Origin: Ga0077555 sp041397775
GTDB taxonomy: Bacteria > Pseudomonadota > Alphaproteobacteria > Rhizobiales > Hyphomicrobiaceae
Direction of reading: 5' to 3'
Length of the DNA stretch: 64,000 nucleotides
NCBI GenBank assembly: GCA_041397775.1
Contig: JAWKWB010000006.1
Location: 186,001-250,000, forward strand
The position numbers and the translations under genes are program-made. Positions 34,169-41,717 of this stretch are shown here, in pieces (position 1 is the stretch's first letter; every line of letters begins with the position of its first letter). The notes beneath the pieces are model-generated. The model did not search any database. It was not told the origin of the DNA and saw only the letters and a list, made by a program, of their open reading frames with translations.

Positions 34169-34741
34169 CTAGATCGTGAGGCGGGCAACCCGCGCCAGGC
34201 GCGGCTCGCGCAGCGACCGCTGCACGCCTTCGGCGGCACGCCATTGCTGCCGATGCTGCACACCATCATCTGGTGGAGCACGACGCGCGAGAGCCCAGGA
34301 CGAGCCACTTGGCCTCGTCGGCGCATACACGACGAGCTTGCGCTCTTGCGGGCTTCCCGCACCGAGAAGAGCGGGATTGCCGGCGCAGCAATGTCCCGCA
34401 CACGTGCCAACGGAATGGCACGCACCGGTCCCACAGCAACCGTTCTGGATCGGTTCCGAAGAGAATGTCGAGGTCGCGCCACTCGGCGTTGCACGAGAGC
34501 CCGCGGAGAATTGGCCGCCGTGCCGGGAGGCAACGTGCCCCCCGCCATGTACCGCGCTTGCCGCCGGGCGATCCGGGCTGTCCGGGCGAACCAGGGCTGC
34601 CACCTCGACCGCGACGGCCTGGGCGCGCGCGCCAGACGACGGCAGCTGTTCCGCTTCATGAATGGGACATGCGACCGCTGCACCGGCCAACATCGTGGCT
34701 ACGATGGCAATGAGACAGCGGTTCAGCCAGCGGTGCAGCAT
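34169..34741 (-). CDS. Putative secreted Cys/His-rich protein next to the copper operon
   Basis: 190 residues from ATG 34741, which starts a signal-peptide-like segment (MLHRWLNRCLIAIVATMLAG). ATG 34789 is in frame too. The mature part has scattered histidines (VHGGGHVASRHGG) and a dense cluster at about 101-120, GCCGTGACHSVGTCAGHCCA, a good candidate for a soft-metal site. The C-terminus is Arg-rich and without clear domains. I do not recognise the family. It precedes cusB by 116 bases on the same strand, so a periplasmic copper-binding role fits, but that is inference. Composition is typical of local coding DNA; overlapping opposite frames exist, so the call is moderate. Confidence 0.55.
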   Translation of the reverse strand: MLHRWLNRCLIAIVATMLAGAAVACPIHEAEQLPSSGARAQAVAVEVAALVRPDSPDRPAASAVHGGGHVASRHGGQFSAGSRATPSGATSTFSSEPIQNGCCGTGACHSVGTCAGHCCAGNPALLGAGSPQERKLVVYAPTRPSGSSWALARRAPPDDGVQHRQQWRAAEGVQRSLREPRLARVARLTI

Positions 34742-34868
34742 GCGCACTTCATGCAGGAATTGGTACGACTTGTCGAGCGCTGCGGGCATGCCCCCACGAG
34801 ATCGTGATGATATGCCGCTGCCCCCCATCCGGGGTGGCGCACCTCCACGCACCCCAGCTGCCCGCTCC

Positions 34869-34900
34869 GGTTTCCCGGAAGCGCCGCACATTGCGGCGCG
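34869..34900. repeat. R3-like fragment with a perfect GC-rich hairpin
   Basis: GGTTTCCCGGAAG is followed by GCGCCGCA (34881-34888) and TGCGGCGC (34892-34899). The hairpin lies between the membrane protein gene ending at 34927 and the Cys-rich gene starting at 34741, so it may also act as a terminator of the former. The same opening appears in the longer R3 modules. Confidence 0.55.
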
Positions 34901-34926
34901 CCGTGGGAGACCGCGTAGTGGCCGGG

Positions 34927-35670
34927 CTACTGCCCGGCAATACGGTTTGCGATTTCGGCGAAAGCCGGGAGGCCGGCAAGCACCGTGACGAGCACATGCG
35001 ACCCGATCACGATGGCCGCGGCGCTGAGCGTGGCTGGATGGACGGCTGCACCATTCGCGCGGTCATGTCGCGCCAGGATGGCGAGCGGCACCAACTGAAA
35101 GGCCAGCACCAGCCACTCGCCCATGCCGCCGAGCAGGGGCATCGGCAGAAGACGGCCCAATGCGGGCTCCATCAGAAGCACCGTCGCGCCCACCATGAGG
35201 CGGCGATGCCATTGCGTCTGGCGGCGGCAGGCCACGGCCCAGGCGACGGTGGCGACGAAGAGTCCGATCTCGACCTGCGTCAACGCCAGAAAATAGGCAT
35301 TGGTGAAGAACGGCGGAATTCTGTGCAGCGCCAGCGCCTGGATTCCGGCGAGGCTGCCAAAGACACCCGTGCCGGCCACGACGATCATCGCCATCCAGCC
35401 CAGTCGTCGGTGCAGCTGGAAATTACCGCGGCCGGCCAGGACGTTCTGCGCCACGAAGATCGCCAGCCACAGGACCATGAACAGCCCGTGCGCATGCACC
35501 CACCACGGCGTCGCACCGATCGATACGAAGCCGCGCAAGGACCACTGCACAAAACCTACAATGATGAAGAGTGCGAGTGCGATCGCGAGTTTCGTGAAGA
35601 ACGGCTGATCGGGGATCTCCGGTGCGCGCCGCTCGTCTGCGAACACCACGCCCTGGCTTGTCATCGACAT
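34927..35670 (-). CDS. Multi-pass membrane protein of unknown function
   Basis: 247 residues from ATG 35670 (GGAG about seven bases upstream). About seven hydrophobic segments follow a polar N-terminus: FTKLAIALALFIIVGFVQWS, WWVHAHGLFMVLWLAIFVAQ, LGWMAMIVVAGTGVFGSLAG, and more up to VIGSHVLVTVLAGLPAFAEI. Paired histidines in VHAHG and the motif LHRRLGWMA suggest heme or metal contacts and recall uncharacterised membrane proteins with HRRLGW. I cannot assign a function. It lies upstream of the Cys-rich protein and cus genes in the same orientation, and between R1/R2 repeats, so it probably belongs to the same accessory block. Confidence 0.75.
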   Translation of the reverse strand: MSMTSQGVVFADERRAPEIPDQPFFTKLAIALALFIIVGFVQWSLRGFVSIGATPWWVHAHGLFMVLWLAIFVAQNVLAGRGNFQLHRRLGWMAMIVVAGTGVFGSLAGIQALALHRIPPFFTNAYFLALTQVEIGLFVATVAWAVACRRQTQWHRRLMVGATVLLMEPALGRLLPMPLLGGMGEWLVLAFQLVPLAILARHDRANGAAVHPATLSAAAIVIGSHVLVTVLAGLPAFAEIANRIAGQ

Positions 35671-35796
35671 GCGCTTTCTCCAACATTTTCCGGCGGTTGC
35701 CAGAGTGCTCTCCAGCATCCGGGGCCGAACGTAGCACGGCTTCGAAATGGCAGCGCAGAGGCATTTCTGACAAATTTGCATTTCGAGTGGGCGGTC

Positions 35797-35910
35797 AGCT
35801 TGGCCGGGGAAAGCAAGGGGCGAGGGAACGAGGTGACCAGAGAGCGGAACCGCGTCGACAGCGCCAGCGGTGAAATGGGTCCTCGCGACAAGCGCGAGGA
35901 GGACATTTGG
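35797..35910 (+). repeat. R2 tail and R4 hairpin fragment
   Basis: GCTTGGCCGGGGAAAG (from 35797) matches the R2 end. From 35851, CGCGTCGACAGCGCCAGCGG leads into a hairpin, CCTCGCGACAAGCGCGAGG. The same R4 module occurs at 41497-41550 with few changes. Confidence 0.65.
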
Positions 35911-35977
35911 GGGATGGCACGGCGTCCCGCAGCGTGGTGCGCGGGAGCCAATCGTCCGTTCCAGAGCAAAGAAGAAA

Positions 35978-36135
35978 GTAGGTTGGGTTAGCGCGGCCGG
36001 ATGAACGAGCATTGCTCCGCGAACAGACCCGCGCGTAACCCAACAGCCAAGCCCCGACAATATTCGTTGGGTTACGCGCGGCGCGATGCTCTCCACCTGC
36101 CTTGAAGCAGCATTGACCGCGCTAACCCAACCTAC
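35978..36135 (+). repeat. R1 palindromic repeat, copy 3 (158 bp)
   Basis: Same length and orientation as copies 1 and 2, with the outer arms fully complementary here (CGCTAACCCAACCTAC at the right end). It bounds the copper cluster on the right, about 300 bases upstream of the membrane protein gene start. Confidence 0.9.
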
Positions 36136-36221
36136 GGCTCGCAAATTTCCGTCGCTCCCCACGCGCGCCGTTCTCCCGGAAGGCGTGCGGCGTGCTGTTG
36201 CAGCGCCATGCTCCACAGCAT

Positions 36222-36838
36222 CGGGAAAGACCCCGGCTCGGCGCTGCCGGGCTCTGGCCCGCCCGCTTGGCCGGGGAAACGGAGGGGGAGGGGTGGGACG
36301 TGCAGAGTGTCGCTCGAAACGGGGAGCGGCTCGCATCCCTCTCCTCGGCTTTCCTGGACGGAACCGCCCATCCCCCCCGGTTTCCCGGAAGCTGCGCGGG
36401 GCGCGGCTATCCGGGAGCATTCGCGGTTCGGTTTGCGACGGGCGTGGCGGCGTGTGGCTGCGGCTGGGCGTGCAACTGCAGCGCGGTGCTCCGATGGCAC
36501 CGGGAAAGACCCCGGCTCGACGCGGCCGGGCTCTGGCCCGCCCGCTTGGCCGGGGAACCGGGAAAGAGGGGTGGGACGTGCATAGTGTCGCTCGAAACGG
36601 GGAGCGGTTCGCATCCTCTCCCCAGCTTTCCTGGACGGAACCGCCCATCCCCCACCGGTTTCCCGGAAGCCGCGCGGAGCGCGGCTATCCGGGAGCATTC
36701 GCGGTTCGGTTTGCGACGGGCGTCGTGGCGCTTCGCTGCGGCTGGGCGTGCAACTGCAGCGCGGTGCCCGACGGCACCGGGAAAGGCCCCGGCGCGGCGC
36801 GGCCGGGCTCCCGCCCATCCGCTTGGCCGGGGAAACGG
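36222..36838 (+). repeat. Tandem direct repeats of about 278 bp (R2 + spacer + R3)
   Basis: R2 modules start at 36222, 36501 and 36778, and R3 modules at 36379 and 36657, giving a period of 277-279 bases over about 2.2 units. The spacer (GTGTCGCTCGAAACGGGGAG, CTTTCCTGGACGGAACCGCC) is also repeated. From 36839 to about 36925 the DNA becomes purine-rich (GAGG/GGAG runs). No gene is supported between 35671 and 36980. Confidence 0.85.
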
Positions 36839-36980
36839 AGAGGGTGGCGGGGGGCCGAGAGAAGGCGAGGAAAGCGGAGGAACGGCGAGGGAGAGCGAGG
36901 AGCCGGGAACGGGTCGCGGAGGCGGCCGTCTCCCTTCTCGCCACGCGCTATACAGGCATGGCGAGAAGGCAAAACGCGTG

Positions 36981-38198
36981 TCAGGTGCGGACGGCGAACA
37001 GCTCCTTCTGGTCGCCAGCAGCCATGTCACGGGAGTGCCAGGGCAGCCCCTGCTTGCCGATCTCGTCCATGAACGGCTTGGAGGGGAGCTGCTCCACGTT
37101 GTAGACGCCGCCGGGCTTCTTCCAGGCGCCGTTGAACAGCATCATGGCGCCGACGACCGGCGGGACGCCGGTGGTGTAGGACACGGCCTGGGCGCCCGTC
37201 TCCTTGTAGCAATCGGCGTGATCGCAGACGTTGTAGATGATCGCCCGCTTGTCCTTGCCGTCCTTCTTGCCGGTGAAAATGCAGCCGATGGACGTGCGGC
37301 CGGAGTAGTTCTCGCCCAGCGACGAGGGGGGCGGCAGCAGTTCCTTCAGGAACTCCATGGGGATGACGGGCGTGCCCTTGTACATGACGGGATCGATGCG
37401 CGTCATGCCGACGTTCTGCAGCACCTCCAGGTGCTTGATGTAGTTTTCGGAGAACGTCATCCAGAAGCGGATCTGCTGCAGGCCCTTGATGTTCTGGACG
37501 AGGCTCTCCTCCTCCTCGTGGTAGATGAGGTAGGACTTGCGGGCGCCGACTTCGGGGTAGTCGATCATGCAATTGATCGACAGCGGATCGATGTCGATCC
37601 ACTTGCCCTCTTTCCAGTACTTGCCGCGCTGCGTCACCTCGCGGAGATTGATCTCCGGGTTGAAGTTGGTGGCGAACGCCTTGCCATGGCTGCCGTCGTT
37701 GCAGTCGATGATGTCGATGGTCGAGATCTCGTCGAACAGGAACTCCTGCGCGTAGGCGCAATAGATGTTCGACTGGCCGGGATCGAAGCCGCAGCCCAGG
37801 ATCGCCATCAGCCCCTTCTCCTTGAAGCGGTCCTGATAGGCCCACTGCCAGGAATACTCGAACTTGGCGACGTCGCGCGGCTCGTAGTTGGCCGTGTCCA
37901 TGTAGTGCACGCCCGTCTCCAGGCAGGCATCCATGATGGCGAGATCCTGATAGGGCAGCGCCATGTTGATCACGAGGTCAGGCTTGACCTTGCGGATCAG
38001 GGCGACGGTCTCGGCGACGTTGTCGGCGTCGACCTGGGAGATGTCGATAGGCGTGACGCAACGCTTGGCCACGGCCTCGCAGCTCACCAGGCGCCGGGAG
38101 GCGAGGTGGATCTTCTTGAACACATCGCGATTCATCGCGCACTTCTGGGCGGTGACGGATCCGGCGGCACCGGCGCCGATGATGAGGACGCTGTCCAA
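36981..38198 (-). CDS. Carboxynorspermidine/carboxyspermidine synthase (CASDH)
   Basis: 405 residues, a saccharopine-dehydrogenase-like enzyme. It joins aspartate semialdehyde with putrescine or diaminopropane by NADPH-dependent reduction, giving the substrate of NspC. The N-terminal Rossmann fold has VLIIGAGAAGSVTAQKCAMN. Other marks are LVINMALPYQDLAIMDACLE, GVHYMDTANYEP, GCGFDPGQSNIYCAYAQEF and DIIDCNDGSHGKAFATNFNP, with SYTTGVPPVVGAMMLFNGAW near the end. The start is TTG 38198, with GGAG eight bases upstream; no ATG fits the family start. Its decarboxylase partner is at 23650-24789 on the same strand, beyond the accessory insert. Confidence 0.92.
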   Translation of the reverse strand: MDSVLIIGAGAAGSVTAQKCAMNRDVFKKIHLASRRLVSCEAVAKRCVTPIDISQVDADNVAETVALIRKVKPDLVINMALPYQDLAIMDACLETGVHYMDTANYEPRDVAKFEYSWQWAYQDRFKEKGLMAILGCGFDPGQSNIYCAYAQEFLFDEISTIDIIDCNDGSHGKAFATNFNPEINLREVTQRGKYWKEGKWIDIDPLSINCMIDYPEVGARKSYLIYHEEEESLVQNIKGLQQIRFWMTFSENYIKHLEVLQNVGMTRIDPVMYKGTPVIPMEFLKELLPPPSSLGENYSGRTSIGCIFTGKKDGKDKRAIIYNVCDHADCYKETGAQAVSYTTGVPPVVGAMMLFNGAWKKPGGVYNVEQLPSKPFMDEIGKQGLPWHSRDMAAGDQKELFAVRT

Positions 38199-38365
38199 GT
38201 CGCTTCTCCCAGCAGCTAGAGGTCGAGTTCCGCAGTGTGGCCCGCGGTGACGTCAGGTTCACGACAGAATGCCGCGTGGCGTCGAATTAGTGTAGTTGCC
38301 GCGGCAATACAATCCCTCAAGGGGCGGGATTTGGGGATGGGACCTGCGGCCGGCCGGACGCGCCT

Positions 38366-38854
38366 TCAATAGCCCAGCCGCAGGCGGGAGATTTCCTCGA
38401 GGTAGGGGCCGAGGTTGGCAAACAGGATCTCGCTACCGGGTCCGGCGCCTTCGATGCCGTCGGCGCCGTCGAGCGCGGCGGATTGCACCGTGAGCTTGAG
38501 CTCGGTGCCCGCCCCGATCGCGCGGAACTCCAGCGTGGTGATCGACAAGGTGAGGGCGATCTCGCGCTCGAACACGGCCTCGGTGGCGACGATGCGATGG
38601 CCCGGAACGATGTCCACGTAGTTCATCGAACCGCGGAAGCGCGGGCGCCTGCGGGCGCCGAAGCGATAGACGCAACGGCCGCCCGGCTGGAAATCCACCT
38701 CGTCCACGACGACGGCAGCGCCCGTGCCCGCCGCGCCGAGCCGCTGCAGCTCCCGTGGGTCGGAGAACGCGGCATAGACGTCGGAGGCGGCAGCATCGAA
38801 CATGCTGCCGAGGACGATCGTGCTGTGGCTGGTCGAGGCATCGCGCATGCCCAT
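38366..38854 (-). CDS. SRPBCC/AHSA1-family protein
   Basis: 162 residues from ATG 38854. MFDAAASDVYAAFSDPRELQ, FQPGGRCVYRFGARRRPRF, YVDIVPGHRIVATEAVF, ALTLSITTLEF and GTELKLTVQSAALDG follow the START/Bet v1-like AHSA1 layout, ending in the C-terminal helix NLGPYLEEISRLRLGY. Such small proteins bind hydrophobic ligands or assist Hsp90-like clients; the exact role is open. An in-frame GTG at 38926 would extend it through a strong hairpin (38891-38922), so I use the start below the hairpin, though its ribosome site is weak. It follows the SDR gene by about 75 bases on the same strand. Confidence 0.75.
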   Translation of the reverse strand: MGMRDASTSHSTIVLGSMFDAAASDVYAAFSDPRELQRLGAAGTGAAVVVDEVDFQPGGRCVYRFGARRRPRFRGSMNYVDIVPGHRIVATEAVFEREIALTLSITTLEFRAIGAGTELKLTVQSAALDGADGIEGAGPGSEILFANLGPYLEEISRLRLGY

Positions 38855-38890
38855 GCTGTAGCCGATGGCATCGCGGGCATCAATGTGGCT

Positions 38891-38922
38891 GGCACCTCGC
38901 CCGAAACACCCGGCGAGGTGCC
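38891..38922. promoter_or_regulatory. Perfect 11-bp hairpin between SDR and SRPBCC genes
   Basis: GGCACCTCGCC (38891-38901) and GGCGAGGTGCC (38912-38922) pair without mismatch around a 10-base loop. It begins 8 bases after the SDR stop. Neither side has a T-tract, so it may be an mRNA-stabilising or attenuating structure rather than a terminator. Confidence 0.6.
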
Positions 38923-38929
38923 TCACCTC

Positions 38930-39733
38930 CTACTGCGCGGTCAGGCCGCCGTCGACCACCATGCCCGAGCCGGTCATGAAGCCCGCGTCATCGGAGGCCA
39001 GGAAAACGATACCCAGCGCGATGTCCTCGGGCACGCCCAGCCGACCGATGGGATGCATCGTCCTGGACGCCTGACGGGCGGCCTCGACGTCGTTCGAGCC
39101 TTGATTGCGCGCGCGCGTCACGAAGGTCTGCTCGCCCATGTCGGTCTCGATGACGCCGGGATGGATCGAGTTGACGCGGATGCGCCAGCCGCGGCGGCCG
39201 AAGGCGAGGGCCGTCGATTTGGTGAAGAGCGTGACGCCGCCCTTGGTCATGGAGTAGAGCGGATCGAGCTGCGAGCCGACGATACCCGCGACCGAGGCCA
39301 GGTTGACGATGGCCGAGCCGTGGCGGCTGGTCTTGCCGCGCTCCATCAGCGCTTCGGCGCAGCATTTCGTTCCCAGGAAGACCCCGGTCAGGTTGACGGC
39401 AGCGAGCTTGTTCCACTCCTCGACCGACACTTCCATGAAGTCGCGGCCCAGGAACAGGCCGGCATTGTTCACGAGAATGTCGAGACCGCCGAACGCCTTC
39501 GTCGCCGCCTCCACGGCACCGGCCCAGCTCGCCTCGCTCGTCACGTCGAGGTGGACCGATATGGCATCGCCGCCAGCTTCCTTGATCGCCTGCACCGTCT
39601 CCTTCGCCCGGTCATCGAGAATATCCCCGATGACGACCTTGGCGCCGGCCTTGGCCATCAGCTGTGCCGTCTCGCCGCCGATGCCGCGCGCGCCTCCAGA
39701 GATGAGGGCAACCTTGCCGTCGAGCCTGTTCAT
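38930..39733 (-). CDS. SDR-family NAD(P)-dependent oxidoreductase
   Basis: 267 residues from ATG 39733. Classical short-chain dehydrogenase: the cofactor motif GGARGIGGETAQL, an acidic residue after beta-2 (VVIGDILDDR) suggesting NAD preference, the NNAG motif (LDILVNNAGLF), catalytic S in VNLASVAGIV, and the Y-x-x-x-K pair in YSMTKGGVTLF. The C-terminus shows IHPGVIETDM and FLASDDAGFMTGSGMVVDGG. The substrate cannot be told. ATG 39751 is possible but would overlap the GGAGG ribosome site. Upstream lies a run of four hairpin repeats. Confidence 0.92.
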   Translation of the reverse strand: MNRLDGKVALISGGARGIGGETAQLMAKAGAKVVIGDILDDRAKETVQAIKEAGGDAISVHLDVTSEASWAGAVEAATKAFGGLDILVNNAGLFLGRDFMEVSVEEWNKLAAVNLTGVFLGTKCCAEALMERGKTSRHGSAIVNLASVAGIVGSQLDPLYSMTKGGVTLFTKSTALAFGRRGWRIRVNSIHPGVIETDMGEQTFVTRARNQGSNDVEAARQASRTMHPIGRLGVPEDIALGIVFLASDDAGFMTGSGMVVDGGLTAQ

Positions 39734-39780
39734 GTGATCGCGTTCCTCCATTCAGGGTTTTCGTTGGTTCGCCGACAAAC

Positions 39781-39950
39781 CTGGTAGCCCGTCGCTGCCC
39801 AAAATCGCCCCATGGCCACGACCGATTTCCGATTTTGGCGCGACATGAGGGCTACCAGATGAATCATGTGCTTGAGTATGGCGTTCATCGCGCCTTGATC
39901 GACGACTGCGTTGCCGCACGGAATGGTCGATCAAGACGCGACGCCACATT
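39781..39950. repeat. Paired-hairpin element, E-F type
   Basis: Hairpin E (39781-39858) has arms CTGGTAGCCC and GGGCTACCAG with an inner stem around CAAAATCG/CGATTTTG, and an ATGA bulge on its right arm. After about 16 bases, hairpin F (39875-39950) has AGTATGGCGT and ACGCCACATT ends, a TCAT bulge on its left arm, and an inner stem ending TTGATCGAC/GTCGATCAA. Geometry matches the C-D and A-B elements although the sequence differs. It abuts the C-D element directly at 39950. Confidence 0.75.
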
Positions 39951-40116
39951 AGTGTTCCGGCTCCGACACTTGGTTCCCCGTGCATCATGTTCTGGACCAA
40001 GTGTCGGAGCCAGAAGGAACACTAGCAACCGTATGATTCTAGTGTAGCTTTTGCATCTGACGTTTGGTCATGGTCCCAGCCGCGAGTGGGTACCAAACGT
40101 CAGATGCGCTACACTA
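39950..40116. repeat. Paired-hairpin element, intact C-D copy
   Basis: Hairpin C (39950-40024) reads 9-bp outer stem TAGTGTTCC, 16-bp inner stem GGCTCCGACACTTGGT, 21-nt loop, complementary inner arm, AGAA bulge, then GGAACACTA. A 15-nt linker leads to hairpin D (40040-40116): TAGTGTAGC, TTTT bulge, 16-bp stem GCATCTGACGTTTGGT, 23-nt loop, then both arms complementary. All pairs in the inner stems are intact. At 40139 a lone AGTGTGGCG, the left end of hairpin A, follows. The 518-base gap between SDR and the next gene otherwise holds nothing evident. Confidence 0.88.
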
Positions 40117-40251
40117 GGGGGGCGAGGCAACATTGCCTAGTGTGGCGTGATGGTTCTCGGTGGATCGGCCCTGCCAGCTGTGCGTCTTGATGCGAACACC
40201 CCGCAGGTCTAGACAAGTCGAAGCCGAAGGGCGCCGCGGAAGCAGATCACG

Positions 40252-40668
40252 ATGTCGAGCAGACTTTCCGAATTCCTGATCATGAACATCGGCATCGTCG
40301 CGCCGCTGGCACTGCTGGCGATGCTGGTGCTTTTCAAATCGGCGCGGGTTGCCATGGCCGGCTTCCTGCGGGTCTTCGCCCGGCTGCTGCTGCTCGCCGC
40401 AACCGTGGCGATCGTCTACGACGGCACGCGGACGATCGCGGGCGGAGCGGGGCTCGTCATCACGCCACTCGCCGAGCACTGGCAGGCCCTGGCTCCCGCG
40501 AGCCTGGCGCTGCTCCAGAAGACGCTCTCCGGCCTGCATCCGCTCGCCTGGTCGCGCGGTGGCCTCGTGCTGGTGTCCCTGCCCGCCTGGCTCGTGCTCG
40601 GCGTGTTCGGCCTGCTCCTCGCCTGGATCGGCGCCAAGCGGCGCGAGATCGAGATCTTCGTCAACTGA
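40252..40668 (+). CDS. Small membrane protein of unknown function
   Basis: 138 residues with three hydrophobic segments: IVAPLALLAMLVLF (about 15-28), GFLRVFARLLLLAATVAIVY (about 37-56) and LVLVSLPAWLVLGVFGLLLA (about 104-123), ending in a basic then acidic tail (GAKRREIEIFVN). I do not recognise a family. The start at ATG 40252 lacks a strong ribosome site, and ATG 40282 is possible. It lies 117 bases upstream of msrA on the same strand and may share its promoter. Confidence 0.65.
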   Translation: MSSRLSEFLIMNIGIVAPLALLAMLVLFKSARVAMAGFLRVFARLLLLAATVAIVYDGTRTIAGGAGLVITPLAEHWQALAPASLALLQKTLSGLHPLAWSRGGLVLVSLPAWLVLGVFGLLLAWIGAKRREIEIFVN

Positions 40669-40785
40669 CAGGGGCGTGCGTTCGAGCCTCACCGCGACGT
40701 CTTCATCGAGCGAATGTGACGTGCATTCGCGCAGCGGCGGCCTATAAACAGCGCTGAACCCCAACGACCGGAGGCGCCGCCGCCC

Positions 40786-41448
40786 ATGTTCTTCCTGCGC
40801 AAGAAAGTCGAGATGCCCACCGCCGCGACCGCCCTCGAGGGACGTTCCGAGCCGATCCCCACTGCGACGGCTCATTTCCTCAACGGTCACGCCCTCAAGG
40901 GGCCCTATCCCGCGGGAACCGAAACGGCCCTGTTCGGCATGGGCTGCTTCTGGGGCGCCGAGCGGAAGTTCTGGGAGCTGGACGACGGCATCTGGGTCAC
41001 GGCCGTGGGATATGCGGCGGGACTCACGCCCAATCCCACGTACGAGGAGGTTTGCTCGGGCCAGACCGGCCACAACGAAGTGGTTCTGGTTGTGTTCGAT
41101 GCCAAGGTCACGAGCTACGAGCGATTGCTCAAGACCTTCTGGGAGAACCACGATCCGACGCAGGGCATGCGGCAGGGCAACGACGTGGGCACGCAGTACC
41201 GATCGGGCATCTACGTCACGTCGGCCGCGCAGAAAGCTGCCGCGGAGGCGACGAAGGCCAGCTTCGGCGAGGCGCTGAAGGCGCGCGGCTTCGGTGCGAT
41301 CACGACGGAGATCCTCGACGCGCCGACGTTCTACTTCGCAGAGGACTACCACCAGCAATATCTGGCGAAGAACCCGCTCGGGTACTGCGGCCTGGGCGGA
41401 ACGGGGGTTGCCTGCCAGATCGGGACCGGCGTGGCGGCCGCCGAATAG
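40786..41448 (+). CDS. msrA: Peptide methionine-S-sulfoxide reductase MsrA
   Basis: 220 residues. MsrA reduces the S-epimer of methionine sulfoxide in proteins and so repairs oxidative damage. The catalytic cysteine is C54 in GMGCFWGAERKFWEL. Other family marks are VGYAAGLTPNPTYEEVCSGQ, TGHNEVVLVVFD, FWENHDPTQGMRQGNDVGTQ, YRSGIYV and FYFAEDYHQQYLAKNP. A Gly-rich C-terminus with a further Cys (GYCGLGGTGVACQIG) can serve as the resolving side. The N-terminal 40 residues precede the core without a clear signal peptide. Confidence 0.96.
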   Translation: MFFLRKKVEMPTAATALEGRSEPIPTATAHFLNGHALKGPYPAGTETALFGMGCFWGAERKFWELDDGIWVTAVGYAAGLTPNPTYEEVCSGQTGHNEVVLVVFDAKVTSYERLLKTFWENHDPTQGMRQGNDVGTQYRSGIYVTSAAQKAAAEATKASFGEALKARGFGAITTEILDAPTFYFAEDYHQQYLAKNPLGYCGLGGTGVACQIGTGVAAAE

Positions 41449-41496
41449 CTCCGGAGGCCTTCCCGAGCGCGGGAGCGGGATGGCGGAGAGCAGCGC

Positions 41497-41550
41497 CGCG
41501 TCGGCAGCGCCAGCGGTGCCATGGGCCCTCGCGACAAGTGCGAGGACGAC
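41497..41550 (+). repeat. R4 repeat module
   Basis: CGCGTCGGCAGCGCCAGCGG followed by the hairpin CCTCGCGACAAGTGCGAGG, the counterpart of 35851-35910. It opens a 703-base non-coding stretch between msrA and the amidase gene. Confidence 0.65.
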
Positions 41551-41717
41551 AAAGGGGACGTCGAGGCGCCCAGGCGCGTGCCGAGCAAGGATCGGCAAAC
41601 GTCACCATCAGGCGACCGACATCGAAGAGCCCGGAAGCGGGCTGAGCAGCAAGTCGCGCGCTGGCCCCATGCGCCCACTTCGCAGAGATTGCCGCTCTCG
41701 CTCTACTCATTCCCTCC

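Noticed and set aside
34927..36648. A 573-codon form of the membrane protein
   Set aside because: Its first 320 codons lie in the R1/R2/R4 repeats. The real start at 35670 has a ribosome site and begins the conserved-looking part.
27526..36838. Insertion sequence or composite transposon
   Set aside because: R1, R2 and R3 are repeated and bracket genes, but I found no transposase or integrase frame and no target-site duplication that I can verify.
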